Assembly (NCBI RefSeq): GCF_900240845.1 | Contig: NZ_OERU01000002.1 | Location: 66,937 to 130,936, forward strand | DNA from: Peptostreptococcus faecalis | Lineage (GTDB): Bacteria > Bacillota > Clostridia > Peptostreptococcales > Peptostreptococcaceae | Direction of reading: 5' to 3' | Length of the DNA: 64,000 nt | Shown here: in pieces, positions 52,942-63,726 of the stretch | Position numbering within the stretch: the stretch's first letter is position 1 | Layout of the letters: each line of letters starts with the position of its first letter | Position numbers and translations under genes: made by a program | Notes under the pieces: generated by a model | The model's input: the letters and a program-made list of their open reading frames with translations, nothing else | Databases searched by the model: none | What the model was told of the DNA's origin: nothing

Positions 52942-54816
52942 TTATTTTTTTCTTCTAAGTAAATATACACCTGCCGCTATTAAAGACGAACCTGAAATAG
53001 TCATGTAGGCCATACTTGCAGTACCTGTCTTTGCTAACCCTGTACTAGACTTAACGTTAGCATGAACTACTTTTTCAGATGGTGTTTCTGGTGTTTCTGG
53101 TGTTTCTGGTACTTTTGGTTCATCCGGCACTTTTGGTTCATCCGGCACTTTTGGTTCATCCGGCACTTTTGGTTCATCCGGTGGTGTTACTGGTGGTGTT
53201 ACTGGCGGTGTCACTGGTGGTGTTACCGGCGGTGTTACTGGTGGTGTATATTTGTTATTAAATTCTGGAACCTTGTTTGGATCCAAAGTATTACCATCAG
53301 CATCCATATAAACTACTTTTGTTCTAAATGTGTTAGTTAATCTATCAAACCCTACTTGAACTACTACTTTATAAATTTTTCCGTCATATTCTATGCTAGA
53401 ATTATTCCCACCAACTTCACTAATGTAGTATTCAAATTCACCTTCTTTATTAACTGGTATATCTAATGATACATTTCCTGAAGCATCATTTTTTGAAGTA
53501 GAAATTATATTTCCATCTTTATCTTTCACTACAAATTCAAATTCTCCATCAGTTAAATCTTTACCTGTAAGGTTTTTATTTGCATTTACTTCTACTTCAT
53601 CCTTTGGAATATCAAACTCGTTATTAAATTGCAATCTATTATCTTCATGAATAAAATCATTTAATGCGTCAAATACATTCCCACTTACACCTGGTAAACT
53701 ATTTGCAAATTCTTGAAGCTTTTCAAAAGGACCTGGACTGTCTTCATCATCCCATCGTGATGTAACATTAGTTTTTTCTAAAATTTCAGAAGTTTCATAT
53801 GTTTTCAAGTCTTCAAGTGGATTTGTTTCACCAGATTTTACTACTTTTATACTCTCCAACTCTCCATCTACATATTTTAAGTAGTATACAGTTTTATCAT
53901 ACTTCACACCTGGCAAAGGACCGTCTACTAGTACAGGTTTATCAGTCTTTTCAGTTGTTTCATTACCATCTTCATCATAATATAATAGACTTCCTTCTAC
54001 GCCATCTACTATTTCTCTCTTTTGATACTTTTCAGACTCTTCAACTTTATAATAGCTTGTTCCTTCTGGATTTGGTGAAATGTTTGCTTGTACTGTACCT
54101 GATAACCCATCTTCTGTCGGCTTTATTTCAGAATTTTTTTCTTGTATGTCAAGTGAATAATCCTCTTGTTCTAGATCATCTTCATTTGGTTCAATATTTA
54201 GTCCAGCTATTATACCATCAATCCAACCAACTATATTTCCAGCGCTATTTAGTATTGCTTCTTTGATATTTATAAAGAAGTCTCCCTCTTTTATTTTTCT
54301 ATCAATTTCACCATTCTCTTTTTCTACTATTGTGTCCGTAGACTTCACATCACTCTTAACAGCGTTTTCTTTTTTACCAGTAGCAGTTCCATCACCTTCA
54401 CTTACTGTAGTTGTAACTGCTTTTGAATCTTCATTTGTAAGCTCTTCACCTTTTTTTGAAGAATCCGTTTTCTCTTCGCTGCTACTTACATCTTTTTCTT
54501 CACTGTTATTAGCTTCACTATTACTAGAGTCACCATTTGTTTCATCTTCACTTGTGGCTAAAACTTTTGCAGATGTTCCTGATTCGTTTGCTACAGATTC
54601 ACTTGGTGTAGATTCACTAAAAATCTTTTGACCTTCAGAAGAATCTACTTTTGTAATTTCTGTTTTTGTAAAGTCAGCGCTTGTCGCTACTGATTCACTT
54701 GAACTCACTGGTGAAGCATCTTCTTGAGTATCTGCATATGTATTAGATACACCAATAGAAGATACTAACATAGAAAAAGCAAGCACAAGACTAAATAACT
54801 TATTTTTATACCCCAT
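52942..54816 (-). CDS. Cell-surface adhesin with Cna-B-like domain, Pro-rich stalk and sortase-type tail
   Basis: Secreted wall-anchored protein of about 624 residues. A signal peptide ends near VSNTYADT. It is followed by a Ser/Glu-rich low-complexity region (~residues 35-170), a middle region, a pilin/Cna-B-like domain (VEVNANKNLTGKDLTDGEFE, EFNNKYTPP) and repeats of PPVT (five), DEPKVP (four) and ETP (three). The C-terminus STGLAKTG, a hydrophobic stretch and LLRRKK form a sorting signal with LAKTG in place of LPXTG. ATG at 54816 fits GGAGGG better than the longer frame from 54879. Confidence 0.85.
   Translation of the reverse strand: MGYKNKLFSLVLAFSMLVSSIGVSNTYADTQEDASPVSSSESVATSADFTKTEITKVDSSEGQKIFSESTPSESVANESGTSAKVLATSEDETNGDSSNSEANNSEEKDVSSSEEKTDSSKKGEELTNEDSKAVTTTVSEGDGTATGKKENAVKSDVKSTDTIVEKENGEIDRKIKEGDFFINIKEAILNSAGNIVGWIDGIIAGLNIEPNEDDLEQEDYSLDIQEKNSEIKPTEDGLSGTVQANISPNPEGTSYYKVEESEKYQKREIVDGVEGSLLYYDEDGNETTEKTDKPVLVDGPLPGVKYDKTVYYLKYVDGELESIKVVKSGETNPLEDLKTYETSEILEKTNVTSRWDDEDSPGPFEKLQEFANSLPGVSGNVFDALNDFIHEDNRLQFNNEFDIPKDEVEVNANKNLTGKDLTDGEFEFVVKDKDGNIISTSKNDASGNVSLDIPVNKEGEFEYYISEVGGNNSSIEYDGKIYKVVVQVGFDRLTNTFRTKVVYMDADGNTLDPNKVPEFNNKYTPPVTPPVTPPVTPPVTPPVTPPDEPKVPDEPKVPDEPKVPDEPKVPETPETPETPSEKVVHANVKSSTGLAKTGTASMAYMTISGSSLIAAGVYLLRRKK
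53080..53246 (-). repeat. Pro-rich coding tandem repeats
   Basis: Three successive arrays code ETP (9 bases), DEPKVP (18 bases) and PPVT (12 bases). All periods are multiples of three, so slippage changes stalk length without breaking the frame. Confidence 0.85.
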
Positions 54817-54883
54817 CATTTCCCTCCTAAATTTATATTTTTTGTTTATGATAGATTTTAAAGTAAATAGTGTCGACAATACT

Positions 54884-54913
54884 CATCAGTAATACTTACT
54901 GATGTTTTTTTTT
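54884..54913 (+). terminator. Orphan plus-strand terminator
   Basis: CATCAGTAA and TTACTGATG pair perfectly around TAC and are followed by nine T on the plus strand. No plus-strand gene lies upstream within 7 kb; on the minus strand the hairpin sits in the leader of the adhesin gene and lacks a T-run. Confidence 0.75.
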
Positions 54914-55069
54914 GCCCCTTTATAATCACCTATCTAATTATACTTATATCCTATCATATAAAAGTTTTTTTTTCCATATGAAAATAATTAAAATAACAAA
55001 TCATTTTATTGCTTACTGTTTTAAGTTATTTTTATGTCTAACTATAATATTTTTATAAAAATATTAATC

Positions 55070-55112
55070 TATAAAAATAAAGTCGATATAGATAAATATC
55101 CATACCGACTTT
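55070..55112. terminator. Terminator hairpin after the giant wall protein (copy 2)
   Basis: Same hairpin as 49791-49831 (AAAGTCGATATAGAT with ATCCATACCGACTTT), placed 11 bases after the stop codon of the gene at 55123. Confidence 0.8.
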
Positions 55113-55122
55113 ATTTTATTTA

Positions 55123-58100
55123 TTATTTTACTAAACTGCTATAATCAAGTTTCTGAGAAATCTTTACAGCTGTTAAATATCTATCGTTGCCTGAAACTCT
55201 TTCTTTTTTAGAAATGTTCAGCCCATCATAGATATCCTTTGATACTGATCTTTCTCCTCCACCTATAAGTATGTTTTCAACTTTCCAGTTAGCAATGTCT
55301 TTTGCTGTTATATCTGTAAGTTTATTTGGGTTTGTAAGATGTATTGGACTCTTGAACTTCGCGGCTAATGAATTAATTGTAATTCCATCAGGGAAGTCAG
55401 TTCCATCTACAAGTATCATATCCTTAGTATTACCTGTAATTTTTCTAACTTCAACTCCTATTAATGATGCTGTTTCATATCTATCAGCTCCACCAATTCT
55501 TGAAACAGATTTTATTCCTAAATCAGATGACAGTCTATCTTGTATAGATTTAGACACTGAATTTACACTTCCTCCTATGATTACATCACTTACTTTCCAA
55601 TCTTTCAGTGTATTTTCTGTAGTTGATGTAAGTTTATTAGGATTTGTTATCAAAATAGGTACTCTTTTCTGAGTAGCAAGAGCTGATATTGTGATTACAT
55701 CTGGGAAATTAGTTCCATCTACTAGCATAGATCCATCGTTATTTCCAGTTAAGCTTCTTACTGCCTTTCCTATTTCTCTTGCAGTTTCATATCTATCCTC
55801 TCCTGAATATCTAATCAGATTGTAACCCTTTAACTGTTCTTCTACTTTTTTAGATACTGAATCGTATCCTCCAGATATTATTATATCTCCTATTCCACGT
55901 CTCTTAAGTTCATTTAATGTTTCAGCAGATACGCTATCTTTACCTGTTAGAAGTATAGGGCAGTCCCTTTCATTAGCAAGGACTGTAGCTGTAAGTACAT
56001 CTGTATACTTCTTTCCATTGGCTAGAACAGCTATCGCTCTTTTAGTTGTTGGAGGAGTGATTGTTCCAGTTCCTCCGCCTCCTGAACCACCAGAAGAATC
56101 TTTAGTCCACACTGCATATAATGTTGTATCTTTATCGATTTTAAGCTTATCGCCTTCTTTGTATTCTGCAGTTTTACTGTCTTTATTTGTTGACCAACCT
56201 AAAAACTCATATCCAGATTTTTCTAGTTTTCCAGTGTTTCCTGATATCGTTGCTTCTTCATCTCTTATATAATCTTTTGAGTCAACTGGCACAGTTCCAC
56301 TTGTGTTACTGTTTCCATCATATATTAGTTTATATGTCTCCAATATTTTAGTTTCTCCAGATGATTTTTCTGCAACTGCATCTGGTATCTTAGGATTTGA
56401 AACTCTAACTGTATTTCCAAAAATATGCAATTCACAATCGGATTTTATCTTACCTTTTATTTTTATAGTAATTGTTTCCCCTGGTTCAATGTCAACCTTA
56501 CCAGAAACCCTATTTTCAGTAAGAGTAACTCCTTCTGGAGCCGTAATTGTAATGTCTTCCAGTCCATCTGGAACTTCATCCAATATTTCTATACCTGTTT
56601 GCTTTGCTTCGCTATCATTTTTTACGGTAATTCTGTAAGACAACTCATCACCTTTTATTGCTTCTTTTTTATCAACTTCTTTTGTAACAACAGGTAATTC
56701 ATCTTTTGGGACTATTATACCTTCTTCTGAAGTTGCTTCCTCCACTACGTCTGGCTTTTCAGGATCAATCGCGGTTGCCTTGTTTTTAAAAGATGAATAT
56801 AGTTCTGCATCTTTTTTTACAGTTGCTTTTACAATCAGCGTAATGTCTTGTCCTGGTTGAATATCTAGAGTCCCAGATATAGTGTTTCCACTCGCTGTTA
56901 TTCCTACAGCACCAGTCACAGTTACATTTTCTAGCTGACTAGGAACTTCATCTTTTATTTTTACACCTTTAAGAATACTTTCCCCCTCGTTTGATACTGT
57001 TATAGTATATGTTACACTTTCCCCTCTTGCAACTTCCTCTTCTCCTAAATTTTTATGAATAGCCAACTTTCCATCTTTAGGGATTACTATTGTATCTTCA
57101 GAATATGCTTCTTTACTATTATCCGTATCATTAGGATTAGTAACCACTACTTTATTCCTAAATGGAGTATTCAATTGTGCATCGTCTTTAACTGTACCTG
57201 TCACTATTATTATAAAAATATCTGTTGCTGGTATATCAATCTTTCCAGATATCTTATTTCCGTCAACTGCTAATTTATCAGTTCCTTCTATATCTATATT
57301 AGTTAAATATTCTGGAACTATATCACTTACATCTAGATTTACTAAATCTTGCTCTCCAGTATTTAACATTACAATGGCATATTTTAATTCCTCACCACGC
57401 GTAACTTTTCTTTTATCAACTGTTTTTGCTATTACAAGATCATCTGTTTTTAAAAGAATTTTTGTTCCTTTAGACTCTTTTTTGATTTTGTCACCATTTT
57501 CAGGATTTGTCACAACTACTTCATTTTTTATTATTTTTCCTATTTCAGCATCTTTGCTTACTAAGCCACACACGAATAATGTTACACTTTCTCCTGATGC
57601 TAAATTGATACTTCCTTTAATTTCATTTCCATTTACTGTTATACCATCAACTGAATTTCCTTCAGCATTCTTGACAGTAATGTTTTCTAATCCAGCTGGT
57701 GCACTATCTTCTATTTCTACACCTGTTAATGAACTATCTCCAGTATTTTCTAATGTAATCATATAAGTCAATTCATCACCTGGATGAGCTTCTTCCTTAT
57801 CTACATTCTTAGTGATTATAAGTTTTTCTTCTTTTTCTATTATTTCAGTCTCACCTGTAGTTACACTGTGTTCTCCATTTGAGTCAGTGGCTTTAATTGT
57901 ATTTGAAAATTTTCTTCCTACTAGTGAAGCATCTTTTTTTACTTTTCCACTTATTCCAATAGCAACAAATTCACCCGGATCAAGATCTAAAGTTCCTTCA
58001 ATTCTATTATCTGTGGCACTAATTCTATTATCTCCTACTACTTTTACTGCTTCTAGGAAATCTGGTACATCATCTTCTACTCGCACGTTCTCAAGCTTTG

Positions 58101-59435
58101 ATTCTCCAGTATTTTCTATAGTTACCATATAAATTAATTCACTTCCAATTGTTGCCTGTTCTTTATTAGGAGTCTTTGTTATTTCTAACTTTCCTTTTCT
58201 AGGTTCTACAGTCGTTCCTTCTGATTTTGCTTCAGTTATTTTACCTTCTGAATCTATAGCTTTTACCGTATTTATGAAATTTTCAAAATTAGCATCATCT
58301 TTAACTGTTCCCCTTACTATCAAAACAGCGTTTTCCTTTGGTTCTAAATCGATATTTCCGCTAATTTTATTATTAGAAACAGATAATCCGTCTATTCCGC
58401 TAATTTTAACATTTGTAAGCTGACTAGGGACCTCATCTTCTATTTTCAGGTTTTTTAGCGCCATTTCTCCATCATTTTCTACATTTATTGTGTAAATTAA
58501 TTCATCTCCACGTTTAACTTTCGTAGTATTTACCGATTTTGATAAAACAGCATTGCCTGGACCAAGTTTTCTCCATACAGCATACAAAGTAGTGTCATTT
58601 TTTATTTCAAATTCTTTTACTATACTTGTATCATTTGGATTTAAGCTCCAACCTTTAAATTCATATCCTTCTCTTTTTAGATTTCCTTCGTTATCTTTTA
58701 CTTTTATTTCACTGTCTTTTAAGTAAGTCCCATTATCTGTAGGCACGCTACCTATTGAATCGGTTGCATTTGCATCGTATTTAACCTTGTATTCTACTTC
58801 TTCTAATTTAAGATTGCTATAAGCAACAATATACTCTATACCTACCGACCAATGTTCTAAATCAAGAGTTAAATCTCCCCCTGTATAGGTGAATTTGGTT
58901 TCTAAATTTTTATTTCCAGAGTTATTCTTATCTATAAAGTTCTCATGTAATATTTTACCATTATTTCCTTTCAATAAAACTCTTGCGTCCCCACCAGTAA
59001 GATTTCTAGCGGTAATATTTTTAACATCACTGTTCATCTTGTATTCATGGCCAATTTTCATTTTTGATGTATCAATCTTTTGGCTGTAAATATTTTTAGA
59101 GTTTCTAGATTTGTTATCCTCCATAACCCTCCTGATATATAATCCACTACCATCTTCTATAGGCTTAAACTGTTCCTCCCAAGCATAGCTAGTGGTAGGA
59201 GCTGCCTCGTATGGCTGTGGACATTGTACCACCCACCTTTAATATTATTGGATCCCCAATATCCAGTGGTCCAACCATCCATTTTATAATACCCATCTGA
59301 TGCTTTGTGCACTTTGAAACTTGGATTTTTTATCAAGTTTTCATTTTCTGCATAAGAATTATTTATAGGTATTACGCCTATAAACATAACTAGCGATAAA
59401 ATGCACGAAATCACTCGTTTAAACATTTTTTTCAC
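55123..59435 (-). pseudogene. Giant DUF11-repeat, CWB2-anchored surface protein with a frameshift
   Basis: A GTG at 59435 (AGGAGG 7 bases before) opens a frame with a signal peptide (SLVMFIGVIPINNSYAENEN) and LIKNPSFKVHK...WTTGYWG, a carbohydrate-binding-like start. One base seems lost at the GGG run near 59232; adding one G joins it to the 1,369-residue frame. That part has an InlB-type B repeat (GYEFKGWSLNP, TLYAVWRK) and six DUF11 repeats of ~125 residues. A second B repeat (GYEFLGWSTN) and three C-terminal CWB2 units (DRYETAREIG, DRYETASLIG, DRYLTAVKIS) for non-covalent wall binding follow. If the frameshift is real the protein is not exported; it may also be a sequencing error or phase variation. 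Confidence 0.85.
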
Positions 59436-59851
59436 AAATATACCTCCTTTTAGTCATAAAATATTTTTATTACATATCTTTATATTATACTATTATTTTT
59501 CAAAAATACCTATACTTTATGATTTTTTTTATAATTTTCAGAAATATTTTTTCTTTAACTAATATAGACTCTCTTTATAAATAAAAAATGTTACAGACAT
59601 TCCATACCATTTTTATTTATTGTATCTATTTTATGATACTTTATTAACATTTCTTACTAACGTAACTTTAAATATTTATTCAACTATCTAAATCAACAAT
59701 TTATTTTTTTTTGTGAATCTTCTAAAATCTTATCTGTAATCTAAATATTGAACAATATATTATCATTTCTATTTGAACTAAATATTTGCTTTTTTATGAT
59801 ACAATAATTCTAATAGTTGTAATTATTTCTAGTGAAAGGTAGGTATTGTTG
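59436..59851. other. Divergent intergenic region wall protein / MATE pump
   Basis: About 415 bases, very AT-rich, no ORF. A TACAAT at 59800-59805 may be the -10 for the MATE gene, without a clear -35. Confidence 0.55.
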
Positions 59852-61219
59852 ATGGAAAATAGATTGACTAGAGGACCTGTAATGAAAACTATGCTAAAAT
59901 TCGCAATTCCTATGATTTTGGGAAATATGCTACAACAGTGCTATAACATAGCTGATACTTTAATTGTTGGTAAATTTATTGGAATAGATGCATTAGCAAC
60001 CGTAGGCTCTACTTTTACTTTGATGACGTTTTTAACTTCAATAATAATTGGGTTAGCAATGGGGAGTGGAACAGTCTTTTCTATAAAATTTGGCCAAAAA
60101 GATGATTTAGGATTAAAGGAGTCTATATTGGCATCATTTGTGTTACTCGGAATAGTAAATGTAGTTTTAAATATATTAATATTTACTTTTATTGATGACA
60201 TTATCTTACTCCTACATGTACCGCTTGAACTAAGAGAAATGATGCGAGAATATCTAATAGTAGTATTTATAGGTATGACAGCAGTATTTATTTACAATTT
60301 TTTTGCCTCATTACTTAGAGCTTTAGGAAACTCAACGATCCCTTTGGCTTTTTTGGCAATTTCTTCTGTATTAAATATTGTGCTTGATTTATTGTTTATT
60401 ATAGGTCTTGATCGTGGCGTTGCTGGAGCAGCAGAAGCTACCGTAATTTCACAATATGCATCTGGTTTTGGAATACTGATTTACACTCTAATAAAGTTCC
60501 CAAATCTATATTCCAGTGATAAAAAAGTCTGTCTCAAATTTAGCAGAATTGCAGAGGTCGCTCGTTTTTCAGTACTCACATGTGTACAACAATCTATTAT
60601 GAATTTAGGTATACTTGCTGTGCAAGGCTTGGTAAATAGCTTTGGTACTGCAATTATGGCATCTTTTGCTGCTGCAGTTAAAATTAGTGCATTTGCTTAC
60701 CTTCCTGTACAGGATTTTGGTAATGCATTTTCAACTTTTATTGCTCAAAATCATGGCGCTAAAAAACAAGATAGAATTAAATCCGGAATAAAAATTGCAA
60801 CTACTATATCCGTATCTTTTAGTTTAATAGTGTCATTAATTGTATTTATATTTGCAAAGCCATTGATGCTAATTTTTGTAAATGCAAGTGAAATTGCAGT
60901 AATCACAGAAGGCGTTCGATATCTTAGAATTGAAGGGTCCTTTTATTGTGGTATAGCTGTACTATTTCTACTATATGGACTTTATCGAGCACTTGAAAAG
61001 CCTGGAATGTCTGTTGTTCTTACTATAGTATCTCTAGGAACTCGTGTACTACTGGCTTATACCTTGTCTGCTTTTCCTTCAATTGGCGTGGTCGGAATAT
61101 GGTGGTCCGTTCCAATTGGATGGTTTTTAGCTGATTCCTTGGGAATTTTATACTTTTTAATAAATAGAAAAAAGCTGCTCTCTAATAATAAATCTATATC
61201 CGATAAAATTACTTCTTAG
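59852..61219 (+). CDS. MATE family efflux transporter
   Basis: Twelve-helix sodium- or proton-driven exporter of about 455 residues. Characteristic segments are LTRGPVMKTMLKFAIPMILG near the start, QQCYNIADTLIVGKFIG near residue 30, LLRALGNSTIPLAFLA near residue 155 and FIAQNHGAKKQDRIKSG near residue 300. It is distinct from the MarR-linked MATE at 24029. ATG at 59852 is used; two TTG codons precede it and AAAGGTAGG lies upstream. Substrate unknown. Confidence 0.9.
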   Translation: MENRLTRGPVMKTMLKFAIPMILGNMLQQCYNIADTLIVGKFIGIDALATVGSTFTLMTFLTSIIIGLAMGSGTVFSIKFGQKDDLGLKESILASFVLLGIVNVVLNILIFTFIDDIILLLHVPLELREMMREYLIVVFIGMTAVFIYNFFASLLRALGNSTIPLAFLAISSVLNIVLDLLFIIGLDRGVAGAAEATVISQYASGFGILIYTLIKFPNLYSSDKKVCLKFSRIAEVARFSVLTCVQQSIMNLGILAVQGLVNSFGTAIMASFAAAVKISAFAYLPVQDFGNAFSTFIAQNHGAKKQDRIKSGIKIATTISVSFSLIVSLIVFIFAKPLMLIFVNASEIAVITEGVRYLRIEGSFYCGIAVLFLLYGLYRALEKPGMSVVLTIVSLGTRVLLAYTLSAFPSIGVVGIWWSVPIGWFLADSLGILYFLINRKKLLSNNKSISDKITS

Positions 61220-61270
61220 ATAGAGTTTATCAGACGCATACTTCATCTAAAATATAAAATTTCGAATAAC

Positions 61271-61323
61271 AAAAAGAGCATGTTTAGAGCCATAATTCAT
61301 TTATGACTTTAAACATGCTTTCT
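61271..61323. terminator. Bidirectional intrinsic terminator
   Basis: AAGAGCATGTTTA and TAAACATGCTTTCTT pair, with an inner CATAA/TTATG stem, between converging genes. Confidence 0.8.
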
Positions 61324-61330
61324 TAAAATA

Positions 61331-61669
61331 CTATACCTTTTTCAAAAATTCTGTTTTTAGCTCGATATTCCCAAACCCAGGTATTCTACAATCAACATCG
61401 TGATCGCCTTCTTTTAACTTTATATTTTTAACAATTGTTCCTCTTTTTATTACATCAGAACTTCCCTTAACTTTTAAATCCTTTATAACTGTTACTGAAT
61501 CACCATCTTTTAATTCATTTCCATGTGTGTCTCTAAAAATCTTTACGTCTTCAACTACTTCGCCACCATTTCTAGGGATTTCATTTCCACACTCAGGACA
61601 TACTATCATGAAACCATCATCGTATGTATATTCAGAATTACATTTTGGGCAATTTGGTAAATTACTCAT
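61331..61669 (-). CDS. YjdM/PhnA family zinc-ribbon protein
   Basis: The 112-residue protein has an N-terminal zinc ribbon CPKCNSEYTYDDG...CPECGNE (Cys at about 7, 10, 24 and 27). The C-terminal PhnA domain contains RDTHGNELKDGDSVTVIKDL and GSSDVIKRGTIVKNIKL. The name 'alkylphosphonate utilisation' is historical; the true function is not settled. AGGAGG precedes the ATG. Confidence 0.92.
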   Translation of the reverse strand: MSNLPNCPKCNSEYTYDDGFMIVCPECGNEIPRNGGEVVEDVKIFRDTHGNELKDGDSVTVIKDLKVKGSSDVIKRGTIVKNIKLKEGDHDVDCRIPGFGNIELKTEFLKKV

Positions 61670-61767
61670 TATACTTCCTCCTATTTATTTATATCGTAAC
61701 ATTGAAGATAACATTTTATATTTTATTTGTCAAATTTATCTTTTATATCATTAATATTTGTTCTGAA

Positions 61768-62346
61768 TCATCCCATCAATAGCACTAACAATAGATATGT
61801 TACTGTAAATCCTATGAGTGCAGATATTATAGCATAAAATATTTTTTGATACGGTCTTTTCCCTTTTTCTGTCGCCTTTTGAATTTCATCTAATTTCTTA
61901 CCATCCATAAAAGCAACAATCTCTTTGTATGTTTGAACATCATGTTCCTTTTTAAATTTTTCAATTTTTAGTGCCAACATCATTACCAGTATAAAATATA
62001 CAAACCAAATTACCATTCCAGTCCATCTAAAAAACATAAATAATGGTGCAATGGATACTACCGCAATTACTAACCCAATTGCATATAAAACGCCCATTTT
62101 TTGAAATTTATTTATTACCTCATTACTTACATATTCTCTCATTGTATCAACATCTCCTTTTACCAATTCGTCTATGGAAATATTAAATAATGAACTCAGT
62201 ATTATTAAGCTATTTATATCTGGGTAACTTTTATCATTTTCCCAATTCGATATGGTTTGTCTGGTTACATATGCTTTTTCCGCTAGCTCCTCCTGAGATA
62301 AGGACATTTTTTTTCTGTTTTCTTTTATTTGCTTGCTTAAGTTCAT
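61768..62346 (-). CDS. XRE-family regulator with C-terminal membrane segments
   Basis: Residues 1-65 are a classic HTH_3 domain (KQIKENRKKMSLSQEELAEK, AYVTRQTISNWENDKSYPDI, SLIILSSLFNISIDELVKGD). Residues ~85-125 and 165-192 form three hydrophobic helices, so the regulator is membrane-bound. Such proteins are common in Firmicutes and are of unknown signal. The TTG/ATG region at 62346 is preceded by AGGAGG. Confidence 0.88.
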   Translation of the reverse strand: MNLSKQIKENRKKMSLSQEELAEKAYVTRQTISNWENDKSYPDINSLIILSSLFNISIDELVKGDVDTMREYVSNEVINKFQKMGVLYAIGLVIAVVSIAPLFMFFRWTGMVIWFVYFILVMMLALKIEKFKKEHDVQTYKEIVAFMDGKKLDEIQKATEKGKRPYQKIFYAIISALIGFTVTYLLLVLLMG

Positions 62347-62509
62347 TAGCTGTACCTCCTGATTAAAAGTCTAATTAATAACTTATAATTTTGCTATCCA
62401 ATATATTTGACATGCTAATATTTACATATGTAAAAAAATTTTTACATGCTCTACAAACCAGTATCTATCTATACTATTTGACTTTTATTCACAAATATAT
62501 TTATCCACA

Positions 62510-62567
62510 AAAATACCGACCTCTCATTGTTAGATTTTTTGTCTAACCTTTTGGGTCGGCTTTTTTT
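62510..62567. terminator. Intrinsic terminator, two nested stems
   Basis: CCGACC with GGGTCGG encloses TTAGA/TCTAA. A- and T-runs lie on the two sides, so it can end the DUF368 gene on the minus strand. Confidence 0.8.
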
Positions 62568-62571
62568 CAAC

Positions 62572-63384
62572 TTACTTATATTTTTTTTCCAAGTTACACA
62601 TCCAATATCCTAACACAATTCCAATCATACATGTAAATATACAAGCAAAAGTACCTGTACTTAAGTAATTAAAATCTGTAGGAACAATCATTACAGTAGA
62701 GGCAAATATAGTTCCTAATATTGCATGAAAAAATGTAGCATAAGCTATTTTGAATACATAATTTACTATTTTAGAGAATATTAGTACAGTTAAAATTCCT
62801 CCTACTATAATTGGAATTATAATTGCAAAATCTATATCTTTCATACCATCAGCCATGTCTTTATACATTCCCATATATACTATAAAATTTGAAGGGCTAA
62901 GACCTGGAAGTATTACACCTAGACCAATCAATCCTCCAGCTATCATCCACGTACCAAAATTCTGTGGTACATTTCCTTGAAACATCCTTGAACCAAAAAA
63001 CATTAATAATAGAGTTAAGGAAAATGTCAAAAAACTTATTGCTATATGCTTTTTTTTTCGACCTTTTTTACCAGCTTGTTGCCATAAAGCTGGAACTGTA
63101 CCTATTATGCAGCCTACAAACATCCACAGTATCTGTGTTTCATAAGTTCCTAAGAAATAACTAACTACAAAAGAAAATAGGAATACTCCTACCAATCCCC
63201 CTAATCCTAGTGGAATAAGATATATTACATTTTTTTTAAAATCTTTTGTTATATTTGCTAGGAAAGTAATTATTCTCTCGTATACTCCAAATACTGCAGC
63301 CAGCGCACCTCCACTAACTCCTGGGACTATAAAGCCCGAACCAATAAATATTCCTTTTATAAATCTTAAAAACCAATCTCCCAT
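62572..63384 (-). CDS. DUF368 (PopT-like) polyprenyl-phosphate transporter
   Basis: Members of this family have been linked to recycling undecaprenyl phosphate across the membrane. The 270-residue protein has eight or more helices and two related halves, with the family signatures IGSGFIVPGVSGGALAAVFG near residue 14 and GGLIGLGVILPGLSPSNFIV near residue 150. ATG at 63384 is chosen because GAGAGGA lies 7 bases upstream; the longer frame from 63399 includes that site. Confidence 0.88.
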   Translation of the reverse strand: MGDWFLRFIKGIFIGSGFIVPGVSGGALAAVFGVYERIITFLANITKDFKKNVIYLIPLGLGGLVGVFLFSFVVSYFLGTYETQILWMFVGCIIGTVPALWQQAGKKGRKKKHIAISFLTFSLTLLLMFFGSRMFQGNVPQNFGTWMIAGGLIGLGVILPGLSPSNFIVYMGMYKDMADGMKDIDFAIIIPIIVGGILTVLIFSKIVNYVFKIAYATFFHAILGTIFASTVMIVPTDFNYLSTGTFACIFTCMIGIVLGYWMCNLEKKYK

Positions 63385-63726
63385 AATATATCCTCTCATT
63401 CTACTGCACTGACGAAAAACTTTTCACTTATCTCTATTTCAGAATTACTATATATTCGCTATTGCCTTATTTTTATAATTACCTTTTATATATATAATTT
63501 TATACAGTAGTCAAATTACTTTATAAAATTTAAATTTCTCGCTCTTTTTTTATCACTATTATATTCTAACATATAATTTATGGTTTCCCAATAAGTTTAT
63601 AAGTTAAAATGCCTTTAATAACATTACAATTTGTTTTCAATAAAATAAGAGTACCTTGGCAAAATAATAAATAATCACTTTGCCTATAATACTCTTATTT
63701 GAATTAGTTATAAAATTTTAGTATTA
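63385..63726. other. Intergenic region before the second pilin-like gene
   Basis: About 340 bases, no ORF. It holds the terminator at 63644-63700 and AT-rich sequence upstream of the DUF368 gene without a clear promoter. Confidence 0.55.
63644..63700 (-). terminator. Hairpin after the right-edge adhesin gene
   Basis: AATAAGAGTA and TACTCTTATT pair, with an inner GGCAAA/TTTGCC stem, just beyond the stop codon at 63727. Confidence 0.7.

Larger units (their letters stand above)
54817..55122. other. Intergenic region between surface-protein genes
   Basis: About 300 bases. It holds a plus-strand-oriented terminator hairpin (54884-54913), AT-rich sequence without a clear promoter, and the terminator of the giant wall protein gene at its right end. 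Confidence 0.6.

Noticed and set aside
53062..53340. Plus-strand ORF rich in Trp and Phe repeats
   Set aside because: It is the antisense of the Pro-rich coding repeats of the adhesin; no ribosome binding site, and the composition follows from the repeats.
55271..58132. Several long plus-strand ORFs
   Set aside because: All are antisense to the DUF11/CWB2 protein, have no ribosome binding sites and no family features.
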